From Schizophyllum amplum (Eukaryota > Basidiomycota > Agaricomycetes > Agaricales > Schizophyllaceae), in NCBI GenBank assembly GCA_007026445.1, contig VDMD01000028.1:124001-188000 (forward strand): a DNA stretch of 64,000 nt, in the 5' to 3' direction. Shown one piece after another: positions 1 to 9,643 of this stretch. A program made the position numbers and the translations under genes. Position 1 is the first letter of the stretch; every line of letters starts with the position of its first letter. The notes beneath the pieces are model-generated. The model did not search any database. It was not told the origin of the DNA and was given only the letters and a program-made list of their open reading frames with translations.

Positions 1-1394
1 GCAGCGCACCTCGCCTGTATCAGTCACGTCAATCTCTCATGCCCCCACGAACCTGTCCGAGGCACCGACCAAGTCGCGTGCATCGGCGTCTGGGCGACCC
101 AACGTGCGCCTTGGCTACCCCGCTCAAGCTATCCCGGACCCGCCGAGCCCGGGCCCCAGCTCGCTGCCATCCCTTGCGCCGGTGAACTGGCCAGGCCAAG
201 TTCCATATCTCCCGGGGCCACAGCCCGCCTTTACTCCCCAGCCGCCAATTGGTATCTGGTCTTCGACTTCACCAGCGATACCCATGTACTTCCCGCCGCC
301 CTCTCAAGCGCCGACTGTACTTTCATATGCATCTCACAGGACCCATTCGACCGAGCCGGCCCATTCGTCGCCTGCTAGGTCGCGCTCGGGGCGTCGCTCC
401 CAGCCTCCACAAGTGGTATCAAGTCGGCCTCTTGCATCTCCTGTGCCAGCGGCCGTACCTGTGCATCAGTACGAATTGGACCGCGATCAGGCATTCGAGC
501 GTCCGTTCACGCGACGAGGACCCTTCTCTGGATTTGGTCCTCGACAGATTTTCGACCTAAAGACCAACCGAGAAATAGAAGGCGACAATGTTCTATTCGA
601 GACAGTCTTCTCAGAGCGGGACATCGAATACAGCGACTTCGTGGCGCTGAGGCACTCTGTGGTGCGTCAGCATATTCCTGGTTAGCAGCATTATATTGAC
701 GCACGTACAGCAGCAAGCGATGTTCGCCCATCATCACGAGCCATGGTCCCGTTCGCGCTCGCAGCAACGCGGTCGTGACCGAACGCCTCGCGCACGTCCT
801 GAAGATCTCGTTTTCAAAGAGCTGAAACTCTGGAACGAGCGCTTCTTCCGGCAGCGCGGCATGTCAGCTGTGCTCGCCTACGAAACGCGGCTCAATGCGG
901 AAGATGGCTACGCCGTATATCTTGTGGACTCGCCGAACACCCAATTGGAGGGCGAGGTGCCGCTCAAGACAATGTTCGCCGATAGTACCACTCTGTCATC
1001 TGCTGAGCTGGCCATGATTTATCTCTTCGACAGCCACACGCCTTCGACATTCAGGGAGCGACGGGTCGTCGACGGGGACGTTGTAATTTTCATGACCGAC
1101 CTACGGATTGAGCATGGCAATCGCCGTCGCCGCTCATCTGCGATAACCGGATCTCCCGCTCGAGCCTCGCCTGGTGATGCACCAGTTGAGCCACCCAGCC
1201 GTGGTAGATCCTCAAACTCCTCGTCCAGCTCATCCCGCAGAGGGTCTGTGCGTAGACCTCGCAGGCTGTCTACAATAGAGGAACGTGCAAGCAGGCGACG
1301 CTCTTCTTCGTCAAAATCGCCTCCGCAGCCCGACATACCACGAGAGCGATCTCCGCAAGCCGTACAAGCAGAGTCTCGCTGCCCATCCCAGTGA
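1..1394 (+). CDS. Uncharacterised Ser/Pro-rich protein, C-terminal part (5' end outside window)
   Basis: The frame is open from base 2, so the gene starts left of the window. Exon 1 (to 661) encodes a Pro/Ser-rich linker and then a folded-looking segment with SGFGPRQIFDL and YSDFVALRHSV. A 49-nt phase-0 intron (662-710) is followed by the last exon (711-1394), which begins QQAMFAHHHEPW. That exon has a conserved block (FKELKLWNERFFRQRGMSAV, YAVYLVDSP) and ends in a Ser/Arg-rich tail. The protein at 55,969-59,361 on the minus strand carries the same two blocks with an intron at the same place, so the two are paralogs. By that comparison the missing N-terminal half should hold membrane segments. 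I do not recognise a named domain. Confidence 0.75.
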
Positions 1395-1773
1395 CTTGGG
1401 TCGCGAGGGAGAGCTCGCTCAGGCGCCCGCATAACTATAGAGACACCATTTATTAGCTCTAGAGCTACTACGGTGCGAATACCGTGTTTGTGCAAAATTT
1501 GTATGTCTTGGCATGTGTTTGATCACGATGTTCTCAACTGCTTCTCGATGGACTTGTTTACGACTCAATCCGAAGTCTGCGCTTGCGTCTCTCACTACTG
1601 CTCAGATTGCTCAGACTCAGAGTCTCCTTTGAGCTGGCAGACGTGGAACAAAGGAAGTTCGAGTTCAATTCGCGATCGTTCGGCGCATCCCGAGCCGCAG
1701 TCGCGTGCACATGTGAGTCGTGACGCAGACGCGGTGTTACGAACGTGACACATCTCATCTCGACGCGACCGCG
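1395..1773. other. Intergenic, promoter side of gamma-tubulin
   Basis: This 379-bp spacer lies between two plus-strand genes. It should hold the terminator of the left-edge gene and the promoter of gamma-tubulin. I see no distinct motif or RNA gene. Confidence 0.5.
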
Positions 1774-3652
1774 ATGCCGCGCGAAATCATTGGCGTTCAG
1801 CTTGGGCAATGCGGAAATCAAAGTGCGCTTCAGCACGTCTCCAACCAGATTGGACTCTGAATGTCGTTGAAATACAGTGGGATCCGTGTACTGGCAGCGC
1901 CTGTGCGCCGAGCATGGCATCAATAATGAAGGCATTCTCGAGGAGTGGGCGACAGAGGGTGGCGATCGCAAAGACGTCTTCTTCTATCAGGCCGACGATG
2001 AGCACTACATTCCGCGCGCTATTCTTGTGGATCTAGAACCTAGAGTGCGTCACGCTCGTCAAGCGACGCGCGAGATCTCACCTGTTACCCAGGTCATCAA
2101 TAACATCCTTACCTCCCCATATGCCAATCTCTACAACCCAGAGAACATATTCGTCTCGAAAGATGGCGGCGGTGCGGGCAACAATTGGGCGCAAGGGTAC
2201 TCCGCAGGCGAGCGTATATATGAGGAGGTCATGGAGATGATTGATCGAGAGGCGGAGGGGAGCGATTCGCTGGAGGTGCGCATCGCCCTCTGCACGCGTT
2301 TATCCGCTCTGATCTGGATCAGGGCTTCATGGTCATGCACTCCATTGCGGGAGGGACTGGTTCTGGTCTTGGCTCATTCCTGCTTGAGCGCCTAAACGAC
2401 AAGTTCCCCAAGAAGCTCATTCAGACGTACAGCGTCTTTCCCAACCAACAGGAGGGTGACGTCGTCGTACAGCCCTACAACTCCATCCTTACACTCAAGC
2501 GCCTGGTGAACCATGCAGACTCTGTTGTCGTCCTTGATAACAGCGCGCTCGCGCGAATATCTGTGGATCGCCTGCACGTCCAGACTCCCTCTTTTGATCA
2601 AACAAATCAACTGGTGCGTGGCAGTGGTAATTATCCATACCAGCACACTTATCGCATACAAACGCCAGGCTGCCACTGTCATGGCTGCGAGCACGCAGAC
2701 CCTGCGATACCCTGGTTACATGAACAACGACCTTGTCGGCATCATTGCCTCACTGATCCCCACCCCTCGCTGCCACTTCCTCATGTCCTCCTACACCCCC
2801 TTCACTAGCGATCAAATCGACCAGGTGCGCTTCAACTCATATCTACTGCTCGTCTCACCAATTTCCTCATTTCCACCTTGCGTCCTGCATTCTATCTCAC
2901 TAGGCGAAAGCAATTCGTCGAACAACTGTTCTCGATGTCATGCGACGGCTTTTACAACCTAAGAACCGCATGGTATCGACGACGCCCAGCAAAACTGCTT
3001 GCTATATCTCCATCTTGAACATCATCCAGGGCGACGTGGACCCGACGGACGTGAGTGAATTATGATGACCATGCAGCTCTTAACCAGTTGAAACCTACTG
3101 GCACTCCTTAGGTTCATCAATCCCTCCTGCGCATCCGCGAGCGACAACTCGCCAACTTCATTCCTTGGGGTCCCGCGTCGATCCAGGTCGCACTCTCCCG
3201 TCGATCGCCCTACGTGCAGACGAATCATCGCGTCAGTGGGCTTATGCTTGCCAATCACACCAGTATCGCTTCGGTCAGTCCTACCCACGTACCTACTTAT
3301 GCAAAGGCAAAGCTGACGCCTGCCTACAGCTCTTCAAGCGCATGCTCGACCAGTTCGACCGCCTCCGGAAGAAGAACGCGTTCATGGAGCAGTACAAGAA
3401 GGAGAAGATGTTTGAGAATGGCCTGGAGGAGTTCGATGATGCACGGTGCGTAGGCGTCGAGTCTGTTCTAGTCGTCTTTCGACTCAAGCGGTTTTCTCGC
3501 CTTCAGAGCGACGTGCGACGAGCTTCTGAAGGAATATAAAGCCTGCGAGAGCCCGGACTACATATCCTATGTGAGCGTATATCAGTTCTGTCGAGGACTA
3601 TAGCACTGACTTTCCGTTGAAGGGCAGCACCGACGGCGATCAAGGACCGTAG
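1774..3652 (+). CDS. TUBG: Gamma-tubulin
   Basis: Gamma-tubulin nucleates microtubules at the spindle pole body within the gamma-tubulin complex. The start [16 protein letters not shown] is typical of gamma rather than alpha or beta tubulin. Nine exons join cleanly: 1774-1822, 1878-2275, 2323-2613, 2669-2824, 2904-3050, 3112-3273, 3330-3445, 3507-3570 and 3623-3652, giving about 470 aa. The GTP-binding tubulin signature GGTGSGLGS is present, as are [32 protein letters not shown] and the C-terminal [13 protein letters not shown], which are family hallmarks. All splice sites are GT-AG and no frameshift is seen. Identification is firm; exon ends rest on frame continuity. Confidence 0.95.
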
Positions 3653-3770
3653 AGAATTGGGACTGTGGCTTGGGTGCCACTTACTGTAGCTTACTGACAT
3701 TGTTCTCGTGTGTGTATCATGTCGCTTTGATCTTGCTTTCATTTATTCAGCTCCAGCTGGGTATTTCTTG

Positions 3771-3984
3771 ATGTCCCATATACCTGGCCGTTACAACGCG
3801 CCTCGTGCCCCTGGACCGAGTCTGTTGAGCGCCCAACCTCGGTAAGTATACATTGAGAGTTCTGACTAGAGATGTCTTACGCAGGCATCACCGTAAGTGC
3901 GCTGCGTGTCGAAGGCGAAATATAATGAAGAAGTTAGCAGAATTGGCGAAAGGATGCCAAGTTAAACCGTGGGAATACTCGTGA
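3771..3984 (+). CDS. Small ORF, hypothetical protein of about 56 aa
   Basis: ATG at 3771 opens an ORF that continues through a 43-nt intron (3842-3884, gtaagt...gcag, with a ctgac branch-like motif) to TGA at 3982-3984. The product starts MSHIPGRYNAPRAPGPSLLS and ends ELAKGCQVKPWEYS. A second 45-nt segment starting gtaagtgc at 3893 could also be removed in frame. If kept, it adds a basic HRKCAACRRR stretch that resembles half of a zinc-knuckle. No family is recognised. It lies just downstream of gamma-tubulin on the same strand, so transcript data are needed to separate it from a 3' UTR. Confidence 0.35.
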
Positions 3985-4612
3985 TCATAATCCCACGCCT
4001 TTAAGTCTGCCTCTTGTCCTCTTCCGAGTTACGACAATCCCTCGTAGCACAAGCGAGACGCGTGCCCCCTCCAAAGGGCGCAGTCTACCGTGCTATGACT
4101 TGTGACGCACCGTGCCAGTCGCCCTCGGCGGTCATACCCTCGGCATCTTATTGGGCGATGCAAGCTGGGTCCTCTGGTCATAACTATCACTATGACGACT
4201 CGGTCCGCGCATGAGCTCTTGCCTCCTTGCAAAATTACTGCCTTTGGCAAGTTCAAGGAAACGCTCGAGGCATACCTCTCATCAGAAATGGTGCCCCCTC
4301 TGGACGACGCCCCCATACACAACATCTATAGGAATAAGTATGCCGACTTTGGCGGCCAACGACGCACTCCCGCGCTCACAACCGCCCTCCCCTTCCTCAC
4401 GCCACTGAGCCACTCCGCCACTCGCTAACATGCGCAAACAGCAAAGTTTCCTTTCTTGAAAAACCTCAGTTTCAGCAATCCATCAGGTCGTCGGCCAGAA
4501 TGCTATATAAACGGGGCGCCTGGGGGTCGATTCCCCACCACCCGAGCACCTACCAGTGTTTTCTACCTGCCCAGCCCACCCGCTAAGCTCACTAGCCCGC
4601 CAAACGACCATT
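3985..4612. other. Intergenic, promoter of C2H2 gene
   Basis: This 628-bp region has no supported gene. Several short ORFs overlap in different frames without recognisable content. Its 3' end holds a TATA-like core upstream of the C2H2 gene. Confidence 0.4.
4504..4510 (+). promoter_or_regulatory. TATA-box-like core promoter of the C2H2 gene
   Basis: TATATAA is followed by a CT-rich stretch and then the ATG at 4613, about 105 bp downstream. The position and sequence fit a TATA box. This is inferred from sequence only. Confidence 0.45.
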
Positions 4613-5511
4613 ATGCCCGCCACCCGCACCAAGCAGGTGAGTGTTCGAATTTCCTTTTTGGGTGACAACGCCACTCACTGAGGTTGGCAGAACGACTATG
4701 CTACGGAGAGCATCCCGACGTTCTACGGGGATGTTTGCCTGGATTGCTTCGTTACTGTGCACACCAGGCCTGAGCAGGAGCGCCATGCGCGCTCCCACTA
4801 CCTTGATGACCAGCCCGGGAACGTCGAGAAGAAACGGTACGTGCTGGACTCCCTTCATCGTGTTCTATGGTGTATCTGATGTGCTAGTCAGTCCCTTCCC
4901 GTGCCCCTATGAAGGATGCTCGTGGAGCTTTGCACAGAAGAATACCCGAGAGATCCATATCGCCGCTAAACAGTGCGTGTCTCTCCAGTTTCTTTCTACC
5001 ACAATGAGTCTGACGATTGGTGTAGCACCGGTGAAAAGAAGCACAAGTGTCCGGATTGCTTCCAGGCATTCGCCGACCCGTCGGGACGGGCGAAGCATCG
5101 TAAGAACCACCACGGCTGGGTATCGCCTCGCGCGCGGAAGCCCAAGTACTACGCGCCGTACTCGATGCCGAACGTTCATCCCAAGACACACGTCCCCGCG
5201 TGCACCGCGCCGGAAGTGATGACTCGCGACATGTCCGGGTCTGCGTACGACCGCGCCGCTTCCCCCGCTCCTCTGATGTCTTCGCGGGTTTACGCTTCCC
5301 GTCCTCTCCCATCACACCCTCCGCATCGACCTTCACATCCGAGTCGTCGTCTGCTCTCCCCTCGCGCGCAGGCGACGCCTGCAACGGCAACGGTACATAC
5401 CCCGCCTTCCCAACCCAGTACGCTTCCTACGAGGAGTTCCCGGCCCTTGAACAGATGCTCGACGATCTTTGGCAGCAGGAGGCACAGTACACGGCCCTCC
5501 CGCTCTACTAG
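4613..5511 (+). CDS. C2H2 zinc-finger protein (two fingers)
   Basis: Probably a DNA-binding transcription factor. Exons: 4613-4636 (MPATRTKQ), 4691-4836, 4892-4972, then 5026 onward. After a leader, two consecutive C2H2 fingers are separated by the classic HTGEKKHKC linker. Finger 1 runs from CPYEGC to IHIAAKH and finger 2 from CPDCF to KHRKNHH. A basic stretch (RARKPKYY) and a Ser/Pro-rich C-terminal region follow. The C-terminus that looks real (ending QQEAQYTALPLY at 5511) is one frame away from the finger exon. The switch lies between about 5285 and 5300. Either a small intron with a weak acceptor (5288-5343, ending GAG) or a one-base indel would join them. The target genes are unknown. 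Confidence 0.7.
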
Positions 5512-6228
5512 GACGCGCTAAGTCTGCAGTCTGCAGCTCGCATCGGCCATCTTACGTATTTTATCCATCGCGCATTGTTCTGCAAACACAACCTACAGCC
5601 TTCTACTTTATAGCACTGAATTATGAATCGTGATACATACTCATATTTGGGACTTCTCATCATTGCATACACATAGGATAGACTTTACAATGTACAATTA
5701 GCATCGATTCAATGACCTTCTGAAGCCAGGTGCTGCCTACGATGGGCTATTGCCAACACGTTCGCTCTGATGAGCTCCGCTGTTCAGTACTTCAGTACTT
5801 GTGTTCAACATGATAAGTACTCATGCTAGAGCGCAGCGCTCATTACATGCATTACATCCAGTGCATATGCAAACGATCAGTGCCACCCGTGCCGCACCCA
5901 TGTTACGGAAACGTTGAATATTGAATATTGAATGTTCGCAGGAATGACAGCAGTTCAGAGCCAGTTCCCCATTGAGTGCAGATGCTGCCTTAACAATGTA
6001 TACGTGTTCGCTAAAACCTCTGGTGAACGAGGATGAACCTCATGGCGGGACTCATATGTTTGCTAGATATGCAGACAGCTGTCTGAGCACACGTTCATGC
6101 AGGCGAATACGTCTATTGCACAAATACAGTCAAGAAAGCGACATACGAGTCAAGAGGATGAGTTGTAGTACATTGAAATCGGACGCCCTGTCTTCCTCGG
6201 CGTCGCAAGCTGACGACGAGGAACCAGC
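5512..6228. other. Convergent intergenic region with short tandem repeat
   Basis: This 717-bp spacer lies between the 3' ends of the C2H2 gene and MBF1. It has a small direct repeat near 5913-5937 (three TTGAAT(A/G)T units) and a doubled AGTACTTC near 5782. No gene is supported. Confidence 0.4.
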
Positions 6229-7016
6229 TTACGCCTTCTTCGGACCGAGCTTGGACCCGATGTCAGTACCTGTGATAGATGTCAGCACACGTGTAGAAGG
6301 GAAGAAGGCGAGGAAAGCGTGTCATGAGAGGTATAATATCGAAAAGCAGGAAAAACAACGAGTGACGCCCGAAACGCGAACGAGTACGTACCTCTCAGCT
6401 TGACTCCCAACGCACGCTCGAGCTTGCCCAGGATCTGTGGGTTGGGCACAGCGCGGCCAGACTCGTAGTCCTGAATGACGGAGGGCTTCTCGTTGACCTT
6501 CTGCGCGATGTCCTTCTGGGAGAGCTTGAGCTCCATCCTGGCCGCCATCATCGCCTATACAAAATGATGAGATAATCAGTCCAGCGGTCCTCGTGTTACA
6601 GCGTAAGAGAAGTACGCACGCGACCGACGCTAGGAGGGACCTTGGAGGGTGGCGCGACCTCGTTCTCGCGGTCAAGCTTGGCGATCCGCTGGTGGTCGGT
6701 GCCTATGGGCGACGAAGGGTCAGACAGTGCTCGCGAAAACATGTGTTCGGTACACACCCGCATGCGCCTTGTTGCTCCCCGCAGTGATCTTCTTGTCCGT
6801 ACCCACAACGGCACCCGTCCGCCGCGCCTGCGCGCCCTATTCAGCACGTAAACTATTTTTCCTACTGAGCACTACTCACAGCTGTAAACCACGTCAGCTG
6901 AGATCCCAGACCGCGCTACGAGCACACGTACCGTTCAAGTCCGAGTCTTTCTTGGTGACCTTGGCGGTCTGGCGCTTGTAGCCGATGACAGTAGGGGTGG
7001 TGTCCCAGTCGCTCAT
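6229..7016 (-). CDS. MBF1: Multiprotein bridging factor 1 (MBF1)
   Basis: MBF1 is a conserved transcriptional coactivator and ribosome-collision factor that bridges activators to TBP. Reading on the minus strand: exon 1 7016-6932 ([16 protein letters not shown]), a 2-nt micro-exon 6881-6880, then 6827-6758, 6702-6620, 6554-6392 and 6269-6229, for about 147 aa. The N-terminal MBF1 domain includes [13 protein letters not shown] and [16 protein letters not shown]. The C-terminal XRE-type helix-turn-helix includes [20 protein letters not shown] and [14 protein letters not shown], and the end is KLGPKKA. The micro-exon is needed: without it the N-terminal exon cannot join the ARRTG exon in frame. 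With it the junction reads LNAARRTG, as expected for the family. Confidence 0.92.
6880..6881 (-). other. MBF1: Inferred 2-nt micro-exon (CT) of MBF1
   Basis: Exon 1 ends one base into a codon before GTACGTG. A 50-nt intron (6931-6882) ends TTTACAG, CT remains, and GTGAGTAG starts a 52-nt intron (6879-6828) ending GCGCAG. Both introns have normal size and canonical ends, with branch-like CTGAC and CTGAA motifs. G+CT makes Ala and restores the family sequence N-A-A-R-R-T-G. Confidence 0.7.
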
Positions 7017-7527
7017 GGTGTTGCAGAAAACGATAAACGCGGTGAAAAGGTAGGTGGTAGGGTGAGTGTAAGCAGCAAGATGCAGAACCTGTGCAGAACG
7101 GGAGGCCGGTGCTGACGTTTGTGTATGAGTCAGTGGAACACCGGGCCGGATGCCGGTACAAGCGTGGACCCACAAGTTCGACTTTTCGAGAGCGTCTTAC
7201 ATGGAGCAATATGCGCCACACACCCGCAAGGGTCCGTGTAGATGGTATAGAAGAAAGATTGCGTAGATTGGTCGCTGTGACGTGGCACTGCGCTAAGATA
7301 TCCAAAGGCGACAGTTGTTGCAACTTGCAAGAGTTTCGAGGCTCAGGTCAGTGTACACGCCCAGTGGGGGCAGTAAGGGGACGCTCTGACACTATAAGTA
7401 CTTGCTCAATCTGTGAGCTTCAAGTTGAAGTGGAGAAGTAGCAATTTCTGTGGTCAGAAGGACGACGCCTTCAGTCGGCGGCCGGAGGTGTTCTGAACTG
7501 TTTCTTCTGTACGTGCAGCCTTTCAAA
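7017..7527. other. Intergenic upstream of MBF1
   Basis: This 511-bp stretch lies upstream of the MBF1 start. Overlapping short ORFs on both strands show no recognisable content. It should hold the MBF1 promoter. Confidence 0.4.
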
Positions 7528-7904
7528 TTATTCTTCAAAGTGCGTCACTTGCGCAGGAGGCGGTCTGGATGGTGGCGGATGTCCGTGCGAGCGGTGCGAT
7601 AGCAAGGGGTGCCAAGCGCGCTGTCGCGGTCCGACGAACCGAGCAATTATCATTCCGCGCGCAGTCGTCGAGAAATCGGACTCGGAGTTGCTGTTGGACC
7701 TGAGCATGTCTATAGACTTTGTTATGCGTGGCGAAAGAGAGCCGGAAGATCCAGGATTTTCCGAAAGGACGAGGTGGACGCCGGACGGTTGCCAGGTGGC
7801 AGAACCGGTCCCCCGGCTCGGGCCTGGACCTGGGGCACGATATAGGCAGATGAGGACTTGACGACGACCCTATCAACGGGCCGCAGCTTCTGCACCATCT
7901 GCAT
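7528..7904 (-). CDS. Possible small hypothetical protein with a frame break
   Basis: On the minus strand an ORF begins MQMVQKLRPVDRVVVKSSSA and runs through PQVQARAGGPVLPPGNRP. The next frame then continues with a natural-looking low-complexity sequence (NPGSSGSLSPRITKSIDMLR, ARGMIIARFVGPRQRAWHP) to a TAA at 7530-7528. One extra A in the run at about 7757-7760 would join the two into about 124 aa. Other genes in this window show similar one-base losses. No family is recognised. The case rests on composition only, and the region could instead be non-coding. Confidence 0.3.
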
Positions 7905-8235
7905 CAACGGTGGTCCATATACACCCGACTGTCCGACTGCGACAGCGCTCCCTCGCCCCTTCGTTTCTACCACCACCTCTCTTTTTGTTCTTCTCCTTCT
8001 TTTCGGCTGAACCCCTTCGCTGCAGCGAAGCCGGTCGCCTCTTTTCAACTCTTCTTAAGCCTGGTGCATCGGCCGTCTTTTCTTCTCTTCGCAACTTTGT
8101 ACTCTCTGTGAGAGCAGCCCTCGTTCCCTTTCGACTTGCAGTACTTTTGAATCCCAAGTTCGAACCCTTCCACTCTGTGAGTCTTGGAAGACAAGAACGA
8201 GCGAGCGAAGTGCTTATTCCTCCACGCCAGTCATC
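7905..8235. other. Intergenic, promoter of tetraspanin-like gene
   Basis: This 331-bp region is strongly CT-rich on the plus strand between about 7965 and 8110, typical of fungal promoters and 5' leaders. It precedes the ATG at 8236. No other gene is supported. Confidence 0.4.
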
Positions 8236-9115
8236 ATGGTGTCCAAGAAACTTATGGGTGTCTGGGCGTTCCTCGACGTCGCTCTCCTTGCCGGCGGCGC
8301 CTTCGCACTCGCCATGTCCATCGTCTGGCGCGCCCCGGATGTGCTCAGGCATATGACGCTGTCCGATTCCGACCTTACGGGTGCGTGAACCACCCTTCCC
8401 CCAGTCCTCGTCCGCTCATATCCTTGCCCTACAGCCGGTATGGCCGTTGGTATATCGATGATCATCACGTTCTTTGTCTCCCTCGGTGCCATAGTGCAAA
8501 AGAACCACGTTACGATCGGGCTCGTCATCCTCAACTACTGCTTGGTAGCCGAGGGAGTCATCGTTCTCGTGATCGGCACTATCCTCTGGTACTTCAGCTT
8601 GCAGGAGCGCGCGAACTTCCATGAGCTGTGGGCAGAGCTTACGCCGGACACGCGCCTGCAACTGCAAGACCAGGTGCGCCACTTTCTGACGAACTACCAA
8701 CGGAACCTAATACTGCCACCAGTTTTCCTGCTGTGGCTACTTCAATGGCACAGATTTGCAGGAGGTTGGAGGCAGCTATTGCCAGAGCCAGTCGTTCATC
8801 GATGGCTGAACGCGACTGACGAGAGCAACTTCTGCGTTTCCTCCATCACGTCCGTTGGCGACAACATCATAATGAACGTGTTCACGTACGTGACGCCGTC
8901 CCTTCGCTCTTCGCAGCTCTAAAACGCAACATAGAACCGTCTATGGCTTCATGGCCATCGTTATATGCCTCCTGTTGGCCACTATATGTGTCATCAAGAA
9001 GGTAAGTCTGTCCTGAACTCATGCATCGTCATTGTCCCTAACCGCGCTTCAGCGAAACGAAACCGAACGTTTCAAGAAGATTGACGCCAAGCGCGGCGGC
9101 AAGGGCTTCGTCTGA
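8236..9115 (+). CDS. Tetraspanin-like four-TM protein with a frameshift
   Basis: Exons 8236-8380, 8435-8673, 8723-8885, 8935-9001 and 9053-9115 give four hydrophobic segments: LMGVWAFLDVALLAGGAFAL, the region from GMAVGISMIITFFVSLGAIV, the region from IGLVILNYCLVAEGVIVLVI, and VYGFMAIVICLLLATICVIK. The large loop has the tetraspanin CCG motif (FSCCGYFNGTDL) plus further cysteines, and the tail is short and basic. Tetraspanins organise plasma-membrane microdomains, and fungal ones act in polarity or stress. In the large loop the frame with SQSFIDG meets a TGA at 8809. One added base there gives an Asn-glycosylation-like NATDESNFC and reaches the last TM. That one-base gap is either an assembly error or a disabling mutation. 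Confidence 0.75.
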
Positions 9116-9643
9116 ACAAGCATCAATACCCTTCCCTCAAATGGCTCGCATTGTTCGCTTTCTCTGCATATACTTCAGCGGACTCTTCTCCTCTGTCTCT
9201 TGCGCTTATTCGGGCTTACTTCTTCATCGACATCCTCATTGGCATGGCGTACTTCGTTGGCATGGCATTGTTCTCTTGCGACTCATACGGTGGATACTTA
9301 AACGGGTTCGTGACATTCATCTTACTGTATTTTCGAACGTCGAGCGTTTGTGTATAATACCAACGCGTCCGCTCTTTATTACACACATTGACCGGGCTGG
9401 TTTTGTGTACTGTTGTTTCCCTCAGGCTGTACATACACACACCCAGAAGAATTGGAAAAGACTGGGGAGTTGAACAACGGGGTCCCGAGCTGCAGTGATG
9501 GCCAGCGGATGCGAACGTCAAACACTGTATGAGGAAGGCCGCATGCAGAACAATAGACTTGAATTATGCACCACAGGACAATGATCGACCGGAAAAGGAA
9601 ACTCATCCTTTTCTTCCTCCCCCACGCATCTCGGCTTCATGAC
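9116..9643. other. Intergenic
   Basis: This 528-bp region between two plus-strand genes has overlapping short ORFs but no supported gene. It should hold the tetraspanin 3' UTR and the BMT2 promoter. Confidence 0.4.

Noticed and set aside
4527..4545. ggggtcgattcccc, resembling a tRNA T arm
   Set aside because: The loop lacks TTCGA and no acceptor or anticodon arm lies around it.
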